From Streptomyces fumanus (lineage in GTDB: Bacteria; Actinomycetota; Actinomycetes; Streptomycetales; Streptomycetaceae): a DNA stretch of 64,000 bases. A program made the translations under genes and the position numbers. Positions within the stretch are counted from its first letter, which is position 1; each line of letters starts with the position of its first letter. Under the pieces are notes generated by a model that was not told where the DNA came from, made no database searches, and saw nothing but the letters and a program-made list of their open reading frames with translations. The stretch covers positions 160,072 through 224,071 of the forward strand of contig NZ_BNBI01000014.1 in NCBI RefSeq assembly GCF_014655295.1, read 5' to 3'. This document shows, one piece after another, positions 1 through 8,200 of this stretch.

Positions 1-51
1 ATCGGTGCGCGGCGGGCAAGGGGCCCGGGCGGCTGGCTGGGGGTGTGTCTG

Positions 52-510
52 ATGGCGACTGGGCGTGTGGTGCGGTTCGACAGCACGCGGGGGTACGGGT
101 TCATCGCGCCGGAGAGCGGTGGCGAGGACATCTTTCTGCACGTGAACGATCTGCTGATACCCGAGGACTATCTGCGCCCGGGGCTGGCGGTCGAGTTCGA
201 GATCGCGGACGGCGACCGCGGGCAGCGGGCGTCCCGCATCCGGCTCGCCGAGGGCGCCGAGGTGCCCGTGGTCCCCGCACCGGGCAGGTCCGCGGCGCTC
301 GCGCACACCCGGGTGGCGTCGGCGGGGGAGAGCGGCGCGTCGGTGGACGGGGACTATCCGGTGTGCGACGTGCTCACGGGCGAGGAGTTCACCCGGGACA
401 TCACCGAGCTGCTGCTGAAGGCGGCACCCGGCCTCACCGGGGAGCAGATCCTGCAACTGCGCCACGAACTGAAGAAGTTCAGCGAGGGCCACGGCTGGAT
501 CGAGGACTGA
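52..510 (+). CDS. Cold-shock-domain protein with C-terminal extension
   Basis: The first 65-70 residues are a cold-shock domain: GRVVRFD, then GYGFIAPESGGEDIFLHVND, which carries the RNP1-like (YGFI) and RNP2-like (DIFLHV) aromatic strands that bind single-stranded nucleic acid. The protein is 152 aa, about twice a classical CspA. The extra C-terminal half has a charged helical end (QILQLRHELKKF) of unknown function. I start at ATG 52; a GTG three codons upstream is possible. It is a single gene followed by a hairpin. Likely role: RNA chaperone or translation regulator in the cytoplasm. The family call is firm, the specific role is not. Confidence 0.85.
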   Translation: MATGRVVRFDSTRGYGFIAPESGGEDIFLHVNDLLIPEDYLRPGLAVEFEIADGDRGQRASRIRLAEGAEVPVVPAPGRSAALAHTRVASAGESGASVDGDYPVCDVLTGEEFTRDITELLLKAAPGLTGEQILQLRHELKKFSEGHGWIED

Positions 511-522
511 GGACGGAACCGG

Positions 523-550
523 GGGGCGAGGCCGACGGCGGTCTCGCCCC
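523..550 (+). terminator. Hairpin after cold-shock gene
   Basis: An 8-bp perfect stem (GGGGCGAG / CTCGCCCC) with a 12-nt loop lies 12 nt after the stop codon. There is no U-tract, as is usual in Streptomyces. It sits between convergent genes and may serve both. Confidence 0.45.
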
Positions 551-602
551 GCCCCGCGCGGGGGGCGCGAAAGGCCGCCACCACCGACACCGTTTCCACT
601 GG

Positions 603-956
603 TCAACGATCGCCTCTCAGTCGATCGACCCAGCGGCCGAGCCCCCGTCGGGACCGGCGAGAACGCGGCCGAAGCGGCCGAGGAGCCCCTGTTCCCGCGG
701 GTCCGGCCCCACCAGGACCTCGCCTCCAGTGACCGTCAGGCGACAGGACCGGCGCCTTGCGCTCTGCCTGAGCACGGATTTCCACGTGGGATTCGTGAGC
801 CGTGATCCGGAATGCCTCTTCGTAGGAGGCCAAGGCCGCACTCATGGCCCCGCCTGCGAGGCCCCGGCGACGAATGCGTGATGCCAGCCACGCGAAAAAG
901 CCCAGGACCACTGCGAGGCTCGCAATCAAGATCAGGAACGGTAACAACGCACCCAT
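603..956 (-). CDS. Small membrane-anchored protein of unknown function
   Basis: The 117-aa product starts with one strong transmembrane segment (LLPFLILIASLAVVLGFFAW), then basic residues and a conserved-looking stretch (GGAMSAALASYEEAFR). The tail is rich in Arg and Pro. It is probably anchored in the inner membrane with its basic tail in the cytoplasm. No Shine-Dalgarno sequence is visible. A TAGGCT box (minus strand, 964-969) ends 7 nt before the ATG, which suggests a leaderless transcript. I recognise this as a recurrent Streptomyces hypothetical but know no function. Confidence 0.6.
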   Translation of the reverse strand: MGALLPFLILIASLAVVLGFFAWLASRIRRRGLAGGAMSAALASYEEAFRITAHESHVEIRAQAERKAPVLSPDGHWRRGPGGAGPAGTGAPRPLRPRSRRSRRGLGRWVDRLRGDR

Positions 957-1218
957 GGACCGGAGCCTACTGCGCTGATCCGGGTCGAGGCCGTCGACCG
1001 GTGTCAGCGATCACCCTCGGTTACTATGCACACTTCATGCCAGAGGCCGGGAGCAAGGGACGCACGGCCATCGACGGACTGTTGGAGAGGACGGGGAGCA
1101 GCATGCCGAACGAAACTCCCCAGATTCTCCCCATGGCTGATCCCGGGAGGCCCCGCCCCAGAAGCAGTATGGGAGCGGACGTGGAATGTAAGGCTGAGGG
1201 GACAGGTTGGCTGCGGAA

Positions 1219-2133
1219 ATGCTGAGACATGTCACCGCGACCCGTTACGTCGCCCCCCTGCGCTCCGGCGGTTCCGTCCCCGCCGTCGTCGAGGCCGACG
1301 ACCTCGGTACGTACGTCGTCAAGTTCACCGGCTCCGCGCAGGGTCGCAAGGCGCTGGTCGCCGAGGTGATCGTCGGGGAGCTGGCCCGCGCCCTGGGGCT
1401 GCGCTTCCCGGAGCTGGTGCTGGTCCGCTTCGACCCGGCCATCGCCGAGAGCGAGCCCCACCAGGAGGTGCGGGAGCTGCACCGGGCCAGCGCCGGCGTC
1501 AATCTGGGGATGGACCACTTGCCGGGCGCGGTCGACCTCACCCCCGAGGTCGCGCGGGACTTCCCCGTCGACCCGCTGGAGGCCGGCCGGATCGTCTGGC
1601 TCGACGCCCTCACCGTCAACGTCGACCGTACGGTGCACAGTTCCAACCTGATGGTCTGGCCGACGCTCGGCACCGTGCCGCCCCGCCTGTGGCTGATCGA
1701 CCACGGCGCGGCCCTCGTCTTCCACCACCGCTGGGACGGCTCCGACCCCGCCAAGGCGTACGACTTCCGCCACCACGCCCTCGGCCACTACGGGCCCGAT
1801 GTGCGCGCCGCCGACGCCGAGCTGGCCCCCCGGGTCACCCGCGACCTGCTGCGCGAGGTCACGGCCGCCGTCCCCGACGCCTGGCTGACCGGCGAGGAGG
1901 GCTTCGCCGGCCCCGACGACGTACGGACGGCGTACGTCGACTACCTCCACGCGCGCGTGGCGGCGTCCCCGGCGTGGCTGCCCACCGGCTTCCCCAGCCG
2001 GGAGGAGCTCGCCGCCGAGGAGGCCCAGCGCGCGGCCCGTACCCGCAAGGGCCGGCCGGCCTGGCTCCAGCGGGTCCCCGACCTGCACGGCCGGCCGGCG
2101 GCGGAACAGGATTGGTCGGTGCACCTGGGATGA
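1219..2133 (+). CDS. HipA-like kinase-fold protein
   Basis: The 304-aa protein resembles the actinobacterial HipA-like kinase family. It has an N-terminal nucleotide-binding part (TYVVKFTGSAQGRKALVAE) and a central kinase-like core with NVDRTVHSSNLMVW and LWLIDHGAALVFHH, where the Asp residues are the expected catalytic and metal ligands. No HipB-type antitoxin is adjacent, so a toxin-antitoxin role is not supported. The stop overlaps the start of the SelW-like gene (ATGA), so the two are probably co-translated. I chose ATG 1219; an in-frame TTG at 1207 is possible. Substrate unknown. Confidence 0.75.
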   Translation: MLRHVTATRYVAPLRSGGSVPAVVEADDLGTYVVKFTGSAQGRKALVAEVIVGELARALGLRFPELVLVRFDPAIAESEPHQEVRELHRASAGVNLGMDHLPGAVDLTPEVARDFPVDPLEAGRIVWLDALTVNVDRTVHSSNLMVWPTLGTVPPRLWLIDHGAALVFHHRWDGSDPAKAYDFRHHALGHYGPDVRAADAELAPRVTRDLLREVTAAVPDAWLTGEEGFAGPDDVRTAYVDYLHARVAASPAWLPTGFPSREELAAEEAQRAARTRKGRPAWLQRVPDLHGRPAAEQDWSVHLG

Positions 2134-2423
2134 CGGACGGGACGACGGATCTGCGGCGGGTGGAGATCGAGTACTGCACCCAGTGCCGCTGGCTGCCCCG
2201 CGCGGCCTGGCTGGCGCAGGAGCTGCTCACCACCTTCGAGGCCGAGCTGACCGAACTGGCGCTCAAGCCGGGCACCGGCGGCGTCTTCGTCGTCCGGGCC
2301 GGCGGCGAGGTCGTCTGGGACCGGCGCGAGCACGGCTTCCCCGAGCCGACCGCCGTCAAGCGGGCCGTACGCGACCGAGTGGCCCCGGGCAAGACCCTGG
2401 GCCACTCGGAACGGTCCCGCTGA
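2130..2423 (+). CDS. SelT/SelW/SelH (Rdx) family thioredoxin-like protein
   Basis: The 97-aa protein begins with a strand then YCTQCRW, a CxxC redox motif in the position where the vertebrate SelW family has Cys-x-x-Sec. The later segment GTGGVFVV and VVWDRREHGFPEP matches the Rdx thioredoxin-like fold. It is probably a cytosolic thiol-disulfide protein with unknown partner. Its ATG overlaps the TGA of the HipA-like gene, indicating translational coupling. It ends 4 nt from the convergent malate synthase stop. Confidence 0.8.
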   Translation: MTDGTTDLRRVEIEYCTQCRWLPRAAWLAQELLTTFEAELTELALKPGTGGVFVVRAGGEVVWDRREHGFPEPTAVKRAVRDRVAPGKTLGHSERSR

Positions 2424-2427
2424 CGGC

Positions 2428-4050
2428 TCAGCCCCGCAGTCGCTCGTACGCCGGCAGGGTCAGGAAGTCGGCGTAGTCCTCGTCGAGGGCGACCGTCAGG
2501 AGCAGGTCGTGGGCCTGCTGCCAGTTGCCGGCCGCGAACGCCTCGTCGCCGATCTCCGCGCGGATGGCGGCCAGTTCCTCGGCGGCGACCTTGCGGGCCA
2601 GTTCGGCGGTGACCCGCTCGCCGTTGTCGAGGACGACCCCGGCGTTGATCCACTGCCAGATCTGGGAGCGGGAGATCTCGGCGGTGGCCGCGTCCTCCAT
2701 CAGGTTGAAGATGGCGACCGCGCCCAGGCCGCGCAGCCACGCCTCGATGTACCGGATGCCGACCTGGACGGCGTTGACCAGGCCGTCGTAGGTGGGCTTG
2801 GCGTCCAGCGAGTCGATGGCGATCAGGTCGGCCGCCTCGACCCGGACGTCCTCGCGCAGGCGGTCCTTCTGGTTCGGCCGGTCGCCGAGGACCTTGTCGA
2901 AGGACTCCATGGCGATCGGCACCAGGTCGGGGTGGGCGACCCAGGAGCCGTCGAAGCCGTCGTTCGCCTCGCGGTCCTTGTCGGCCCGGACCTTCTCGAA
3001 GGCCACCTTGTTGACCTCGGGGTCCTTGCGGGAGGGGATGAACGCCGCCATGCCGCCGATCGCGTGCGCGCCGCGCTTGTGGCAGGTGCGCACCAGCAGT
3101 TCGGTGTACGCGCGCATGAACGGGGCGGTCATCGTCACCGCGTTGCGGTCCGGCAGGACGAACTTCGCGCCGCCGTCCCGGAAGTTCTTGACGATGGAGA
3201 ACAGGTAGTCCCAGCGGCCGGCGTTCAGCCCCGAGGCGTGGCCGCGCAGTTCGTAGAGGATCTCCTCCATCTCGTACGCGGCCGTGATCGTCTCGATCAG
3301 GACGGTGGCGCGGACGGTGCCCTGGGGGATGCCGACGTAGTCCTGCGCGAAGACGAAGATGTCGTTCCAGAGGCGGGCCTCCAGGTGCGACTCCGTCTTC
3401 GGGAGGTAGAAGTACGGGCCCTTGCCCAGGTCCAGCAGGCGCTGGGCGTTGTGGAAGAAGTACAGGCCGAAGTCGACCAGGGCGCCGGGGACCGGGGTGC
3501 CGTCCAGTCGGAGGTGGCGCTCGTTCAGGTGCCAGCCGCGCGGGCGCATGACGACGGTGGCGAGTTCCTCGTCCGCCTTCAGGGCGTACGACTTGCCGGA
3601 CCTCGGGTCGGTGAAGTCGATGGCGCGGGTGTAGGCGTCGATCAGGTTGAGCTGGCCGAGGACGACGTTCTCCCAGGTGGGAGCGGAGGCGTCCTCGAAG
3701 TCGGCGAGCCAGACCCGGGCGCCGGAGTTCAGCGCGTTGATGGTCATCTTCCGGTCGGTGGGACCGGTGATCTCCACCCGGCGGTCGTTCAGCGCGGCCG
3801 GGGCCGGGGCGACCCGCCAGGAGTCGTCCGCGCGGATCGCGGCGGTCTCCGGGAGGAAGTCCAGTGTGGAGGTGCGGGCGATCTCGGCGCGGCGCTCCGC
3901 ACGGCGGGCGAGGAGCTGGTCCCGGCGCGGGGTGAACCGCCGGTGCAGCTCGGCCACGAAGGCGAGCGCCGCGTCGGTGAGGACCTCTTCCTGCCGGGGC
4001 AGGGGCTCGGCGTCGACGATGGCCAGCGGGGACGGCGCTGGTGCGGACAT
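2428..4050 (-). CDS. aceB: Malate synthase A
   Basis: The enzyme condenses glyoxylate with acetyl-CoA to malate. At 540 aa it fits the short cytosolic isoform A. Family segments seen are RGWHLNERH, TVLIETITAAYEMEEILYEL, GRWDYLFSIVKNFRD, MAAFIPSRKDPEVN and DGSWVAHPDLVP. The start ATG 4050 follows a good ribosome site (GAAGGAAG). Glyoxylate is released at the end of allantoin breakdown, so the enzyme fits with the allantoinase and allantoicase genes nearby. Its promoter overlaps the same half-site array as the allR-allB region, suggesting control by the IclR protein encoded at 5530-6336. Confidence 0.95.
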   Translation of the reverse strand: MSAPAPSPLAIVDAEPLPRQEEVLTDAALAFVAELHRRFTPRRDQLLARRAERRAEIARTSTLDFLPETAAIRADDSWRVAPAPAALNDRRVEITGPTDRKMTINALNSGARVWLADFEDASAPTWENVVLGQLNLIDAYTRAIDFTDPRSGKSYALKADEELATVVMRPRGWHLNERHLRLDGTPVPGALVDFGLYFFHNAQRLLDLGKGPYFYLPKTESHLEARLWNDIFVFAQDYVGIPQGTVRATVLIETITAAYEMEEILYELRGHASGLNAGRWDYLFSIVKNFRDGGAKFVLPDRNAVTMTAPFMRAYTELLVRTCHKRGAHAIGGMAAFIPSRKDPEVNKVAFEKVRADKDREANDGFDGSWVAHPDLVPIAMESFDKVLGDRPNQKDRLREDVRVEAADLIAIDSLDAKPTYDGLVNAVQVGIRYIEAWLRGLGAVAIFNLMEDAATAEISRSQIWQWINAGVVLDNGERVTAELARKVAAEELAAIRAEIGDEAFAAGNWQQAHDLLLTVALDEDYADFLTLPAYERLRG

Positions 4051-4142
4051 GAGCTGTCACTTCCTTCAGCGGTGGCACCGGGTGCCAACGGGCACGAATG
4101 GGGCGGAACGCATCCTCTGTGCGGAAGGATGCTTCTGGTCAG

Positions 4143-4174
4143 TGGATACTAGTTTCCTTATCGTGGAACTTCAA
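4143..4174 (-). promoter_or_regulatory. aceB promoter with embedded IclR/AllR-type operator
   Basis: On the minus strand, -35 TTGAAG (4169-4174) and -10 TAGTAT (4146-4151) are 17 bp apart. Read on the plus strand, 4143-4168 is TGGA-N7-TTCC-N6-TGGAA. The same array occurs at 6426-6451, so a repressor bound here would cover the spacer and -10. Direct reading of sequence; the regulator assignment is inference. Confidence 0.6.
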
Positions 4175-4234
4175 TGGTTTGTTGATGTCGAGATTCTCCG
4201 GGTCGAGGCAAGCCGGCGCTCCGTGCCACGGCGC

Positions 4235-4834
4235 TCACTCCAGATGCACCAGGTCGGCCTCGGTGTCGATGTCGTACGGCCGGGCCACGTCCCCGCACTC
4301 GACCCGGGTGATCGCCGCCGCGTGCTCCCTCAGATACGCGCGTGCCCCCCGGTCCCCGTCGGCACTCGCGGTGACGCCCGCCCAGTGGGCGGCGCCGAGC
4401 AGCACGGGATGGCCGCGCACGCCCGCGTACACGGCCGACGCCAGGGAGTCCTCGTCCCGGAACGCGCCGCGCACCCGCGCCACCGCCGCCGCCCCGATGC
4501 CGGGCTGGTCCACCAGCGCCACCAGGGCCGCGCGCGCCCCCGTCCCGGCCAGCGACTCCAGCCCGGCGCGCAGGGAAGTGCCCATGCCCCGCTCCCACTC
4601 CGGGTTGTCCACCAGGACGCACCCCTCCAGAGCCGCCCGCTCCCGGACCGACTCCGCCCGCGCCCCCAGCACGACGTGCACGCGGGCGCATCCGCCCGCG
4701 CGCAGCACCCCCACCGCGTGATCGACAAGGGGCCGTCCGCGATGGGTCAGCAGCGCCTTGGGTCGTCCGCCCAGCCGCCGTCCGCCGCCCGCCGCGAGCA
4801 GCACCGCGGCCACCTGGTCATCCTCAACCGTCAT
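4235..4834 (-). CDS. MobA/MocA-like nucleotidyltransferase
   Basis: The 199-aa protein has the nucleotide-binding signature of MobA-type NTP transferases at its N-terminus (VLLAAGGGRRLGGRPKALL), then LVDHAVGVL, and DQPG (near residue 113) where the metal-binding Asp is expected. Homologues attach CMP or GMP to molybdopterin for molybdenum hydroxylases such as xanthine dehydrogenase. Being next to allantoin genes fits maturation of a purine-degrading hydroxylase, but no such hydroxylase gene is in the window. Other NTP transferase substrates remain possible. Confidence 0.8.
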   Translation of the reverse strand: MTVEDDQVAAVLLAAGGGRRLGGRPKALLTHRGRPLVDHAVGVLRAGGCARVHVVLGARAESVRERAALEGCVLVDNPEWERGMGTSLRAGLESLAGTGARAALVALVDQPGIGAAAVARVRGAFRDEDSLASAVYAGVRGHPVLLGAAHWAGVTASADGDRGARAYLREHAAAITRVECGDVARPYDIDTEADLVHLE

Positions 4835-5036
4835 GCGTCCTGCATACCCGGCCGGGCCGCCGACGCCCCGGCGAGCAGCGGGTTTCCGGGGGCTGAATTT
4901 CGGCCCCCGTGCTGGCGCGCCCGGTCCCGGGTGGCGTTTACTGACCCGCGTCCCGGGCGCCCGACCAGCGCCGGCGGGGGCGCTCGGCACGTTCACCGGG
5001 GCAGGGGCGCACGACGGCGTGCGCGGGGGAGGGGCT

Positions 5037-5354
5037 GTGTTGCAGGGCGTGGGGCAACAGGAACGGACGACCGGCGGCGACGAGGACGTGCGGGTGGCCG
5101 CGCTGCGGACCGCCGTGTCCCGGCTGCGCCGCCGGCTCGCCGCGCTGCCCGCGGACTTCCCCGACCGGACCATCGCCGAGGACGAACTCGCCGACCTCGC
5201 CGAGACGATCGCCCGAGGGGCCCCGGAGGGACCCCGGCTGCGCCACTCCCTGCTGCTGCTCGCCGGCGCGCTCGGTTCCGTCAGCGCCCTGTCGGAGGCG
5301 CTGACGGAGGTTCGCCGGGCGGTGGAGGGGTTCGGGGAGTCGCCGCGGGGCTGA
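5037..5354 (+). CDS. DUF5955-type small helical protein
   Basis: The likely start is GTG 5037, preceded by a purine-rich ribosome site (GGGGGAGGGG); reading frame upstream of this looks non-coding. The 105-aa protein is almost all helix: VAALRTAVSRLRRRLAALP, DELADLAETIARG, HSLLLLAGALGSVSALSEAL, then a helical end. There is no signal peptide or membrane segment. It resembles a Streptomyces family I recall as DUF5955, seen near aceB and allR in related genomes. Function unknown. Confidence 0.6.
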   Translation: MLQGVGQQERTTGGDEDVRVAALRTAVSRLRRRLAALPADFPDRTIAEDELADLAETIARGAPEGPRLRHSLLLLAGALGSVSALSEALTEVRRAVEGFGESPRG

Positions 5355-5410
5355 GGGAGCGGCGGCGGGCGGCCGGGAGGCCGCCCGGGAATCGGCGCGG
5401 GCGCGGGGGC

Positions 5411-5512
5411 GGGCGGCCGGGGTGCCGCCCGGGTGCGGTGCGGTGCCGGGCCGGGCGGTCGGGGTGCCGCCCGGGTGCGGTGCCGGGCCGGGCGGTCGGG
5501 GTGCCGTCCGGG
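5411..5512. repeat. GC-rich intergenic tandem repeat
   Basis: About two and a half imperfect copies of a ~37-42-nt unit built from GGGTGCCGCCCGGGTGCGG and TGCCGGGCCGGGCGGTCG lie between the DUF5955 stop and the allR stop. The region is convergent and may act as a structured terminator. No gene is seen. Confidence 0.5.
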
Positions 5513-5529
5513 AACCGGCGGATGCGGGG

Positions 5530-6336
5530 TCAGGCGGTCGGGTTGCCGCCCGAGGCCAGCAGGGTCGTCGACAGTTCCGCCGCGACCTGCTGGAGCACCG
5601 GCACGATCCGGTCGGTGGCGGCCTCGGTGACCCGCCCGGCCGGACCGGAGATCGAGATGGCCGCGGCGGTGGGGGAGTCGGGCACCGGGACGGCGAGGCA
5701 CCGCACGCCGATCTCCTGCTCGTTGTCGTCGATCGCGTACCCCTTCTCCCGCACCTCCTCCAGCGCGGCGAGGAAGCCGTCCGGCGTGGTGATCGTCTTC
5801 TCCGTGGCGGCGGGCATCCCGGTGCGGGCCAGCAGCGCCCGCACCTCCTCCGGCGGGAACCCGGCGAGCAGCGCCTTGCCCACGCCGGTGGAGTGCGGCA
5901 GCACGCGCCGGCCGACCTCGGTGAACATCCGCATCGAGTGCTTGGACGGCACCTGGGCCACGTACACGATCTCGTCGCCGTCGAGCAGCGCCATGTTGGC
6001 CGTCTCGCCGGTCTCCTCGACCAGGCGGGCCAGGTGCGGACGCGCCCAGGTGCCCAGCAGCCGGGACGCGGACTCGCCGAGGCGGATCAGGCGCGGGCCG
6101 AGCGCGTACCGGCGGTTGGGCTGCTGACGGACGTACCCGCAGGCGACCAGGGTGCGCATCAGGCGGTGGATGGTGGGCAGCGGCAGGCCGCTGCTGGCGG
6201 ACAGCTCGCTCAGGCCGACCTCGCCGCCCGCGTCCGCCATCCGTTCGAGCAGGTCGAAGGCGCGCTCCAGGGACTGGACGCCCCCACCGGCGGAGTTCCT
6301 GGCGGTGTCGGTGGTGCTGGCGCTGGACGTCGGCAC
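5530..6336 (-). CDS. allR: IclR-family regulator of allantoin catabolism (AllR type)
   Basis: The 268-aa protein has an N-terminal winged helix (SLERAFDLLERM, then SELSASSGLPLPTIHRLMRT) and a C-terminal IclR effector domain (HSTGVGKALLAGFP, GYAIDDNEQEIGVRCLAVPV). Start is GTG 6336 behind AAAGGAA. It is divergent from allantoinase. In Streptomyces an IclR protein at this position, AllR, represses allantoin genes. That assignment rests on context and recalled synteny. The half-site array at 6426-6451 overlaps a candidate allR promoter, predicting autoregulation, and the aceB promoter carries the same array. Confidence 0.85.
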   Translation of the reverse strand: MPTSSASTTDTARNSAGGGVQSLERAFDLLERMADAGGEVGLSELSASSGLPLPTIHRLMRTLVACGYVRQQPNRRYALGPRLIRLGESASRLLGTWARPHLARLVEETGETANMALLDGDEIVYVAQVPSKHSMRMFTEVGRRVLPHSTGVGKALLAGFPPEEVRALLARTGMPAATEKTITTPDGFLAALEEVREKGYAIDDNEQEIGVRCLAVPVPDSPTAAAISISGPAGRVTEAATDRIVPVLQQVAAELSTTLLASGGNPTA

Positions 6337-6388
6337 GGCGCGTTCCTTTCGGGGCGGACGGGAGGGCAGAAGCCTACCCGGCGGCTGG

Positions 6389-6458
6389 TTGACTCCCCGC
6401 TTGTGCGTAGCTACGTTCTGCTTGATGGAATACTAATTCCGCCTTGTGGAAACGTCCA
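6389..6458. promoter_or_regulatory. Divergent allR/allB promoters and shared operator
   Basis: Plus strand: -35 TTGACT (6389-6394), 17 bp, -10 TACGTT (6412-6417), driving allantoinase. Minus strand: -35 TGGACG (6453-6458), 17 bp, -10 TAGTAT (6430-6435), driving the IclR gene. The array TGGA-N7-TTCC-N6-TGGAA occupies 6426-6451, overlapping the minus -10 and lying just downstream of the plus start site. Sequence seen directly; binding by AllR is inferred. Confidence 0.6.
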
Positions 6459-6621
6459 GGGCGCTCGCCCTGTCCACTTCCGGGCAGTGTGCCCCTTGAC
6501 GGCACGGAAGCGGCGGGGCAACACTCCTTCAACAGAACGTTGAAGTCCGTTACGTGGCGGTAAACCCCGTTTCCCTGCGGTGAACCGGCAGGACAAAAGC
6601 GGCAAGAAGAGAGGGGTTCGG

Positions 6622-7959
6622 GTGTCCGAAGCTGAACTGGTGCTGCGCTCGACGCGCGTCATCACTCCCGAGGGGACGCGCGCCGCGTCGATCGCGGTGA
6701 CCGGGGGGACCATCACGGCCGTCCTGCCGTACGACGCCCCCGTCCCGCCGGGCGCCCGCCTGGAGGACGTCGGCGACCACGTCGTACTGCCCGGCCTGGT
6801 CGACACCCACGTGCACGTCAACGACCCCGGGCGCACCGAGTGGGAGGGCTTCTGGACCGCCACCCGCGCCGCCGCGGCCGGCGGCATCACCACCCTCGTG
6901 GACATGCCGCTCAACTCCATCCCGCCGACCACCACCGTCGACCACCTGCGGGTGAAGCGGAAGGTGGCCGCCGACAAGGCGCACATCGACGTCGGCTTCT
7001 GGGGCGGCGCGCTGCCCGGCAACGTGGGCGACCTGCGCCCGCTGCACGAGGCCGGCGTCTTCGGTTTCAAGGCGTTCCTGTCGCCGTCCGGCGTGGAGGA
7101 GTTCCCGCACCTCGACCAGGACCAGCTCGCCCGGTCCCTCGCCGAGATCGCCTCCTTCGACGGCCTGCTCATCGTGCACGCCGAGGACCCCCACCACCTG
7201 GCCGCCGCCCCGCAGCAGGGCGGCCCCGCCTACCGCGACTTCCTCGCCAGCCGCCCGCGCGACGCCGAGGACACGGCCATCGCGAGCCTCATCGCGCAGG
7301 CCAAGCGGTTCAACGCGCGCGTGCACGTGCTCCACCTCTCCTCCAGCGACGCCCTGCCGCTGATCGCCGAGGCCCGCGCGGAGGGCGTCCGCCTCACCGT
7401 GGAGACCTGCCCGCACTACCTGACCCTGACCGCCGAGGAAGTCCCGGACGGCGCCAGCGAGTTCAAGTGCTGCCCGCCCATCCGCGAGGCCGCCAACCAG
7501 GACCTGCTCTGGGCGGCCCTCGCCGACGGCACGATCGACTGCGTGGTCACCGACCACTCGCCCTCCACCGCCGACCTCAAGACCGACGACTTCGCCACCG
7601 CCTGGGGCGGCATCTCCGGGCTCCAGCTCAGCCTCTCCGCCGTCTGGACGGCCGCCCGCGCGCGCGGGCACTCGCTGGAGGACGTCGTCCAGTGGATGTC
7701 CGCCCGGACCGCCGCCCTGGTCGGGCTCGGGCAGAAGGGCGCCATCGCGGCGGGCCGGGACGCCGACTTCGCCGTCCTCGCCCCCGACGAGACGTTCACC
7801 GTCGACCCGGCCGCCCTCCACCACCGCAACCGTGTCACCGCGTACGCCGGCCGGACCCTGACCGGCGTCGTGAAGTCCACCTGGCTGCGCGGACAGCGCA
7901 TCGTGGCGGACGGCGAGTTCAGCGAAGCGAAGGGGCAGCTTCTCAGCCGGGTGGCCTGA
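6622..7959 (+). CDS. allB: Allantoinase
   Basis: The enzyme opens the hydantoin ring of allantoin to give allantoate. The 445-aa amidohydrolase shows the metal ligands expected for cyclic amidohydrolases: HxH in DTHVHVNDPGR, the carboxylated Lys in FGFKAFLSPSG, His in HAEDPHH and HVLHLSSSD, and Asp in VTDHSPS. I chose GTG 6622 (after AAGAGAGGGG) over an upstream in-frame start. Transcription is divergent from allR and continues toward allantoicase 240 nt downstream. Cytoplasmic. Confidence 0.95.
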   Translation: MSEAELVLRSTRVITPEGTRAASIAVTGGTITAVLPYDAPVPPGARLEDVGDHVVLPGLVDTHVHVNDPGRTEWEGFWTATRAAAAGGITTLVDMPLNSIPPTTTVDHLRVKRKVAADKAHIDVGFWGGALPGNVGDLRPLHEAGVFGFKAFLSPSGVEEFPHLDQDQLARSLAEIASFDGLLIVHAEDPHHLAAAPQQGGPAYRDFLASRPRDAEDTAIASLIAQAKRFNARVHVLHLSSSDALPLIAEARAEGVRLTVETCPHYLTLTAEEVPDGASEFKCCPPIREAANQDLLWAALADGTIDCVVTDHSPSTADLKTDDFATAWGGISGLQLSLSAVWTAARARGHSLEDVVQWMSARTAALVGLGQKGAIAAGRDADFAVLAPDETFTVDPAALHHRNRVTAYAGRTLTGVVKSTWLRGQRIVADGEFSEAKGQLLSRVA

Positions 7960-8200
7960 ACGGGGGACGGCGTGATCCCGACGGAGGCTCAGTCCGGCGG
8001 AGGTCCGGTCCGACGCTCAGCCCGGCGGAGGCTCAGTCCGACGGAGACGCGTCCTGGGAAGGCCCGGCCCGACAAGGTGCCGCCCGTGCACGCCCACCCC
8101 GGCGGACGGGCCCCTCCGCCCCCTCCGCCGCCCCACGGGCCCCACGGCCCCACCGACCACACCGACCCCGCCCGACGACCGAAAGGCAGACCTGATCATC

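Noticed and set aside
1219..2423. HipA-SelW pair as a toxin-antitoxin system
   Set aside because: No HipB-type DNA-binding antitoxin; the partner is a thioredoxin-like protein.
1859..4078. 739-codon frame antisense to aceB
   Set aside because: Arg/Pro/Gly-rich shadow of malate synthase; the sense strand carries all conserved motifs.
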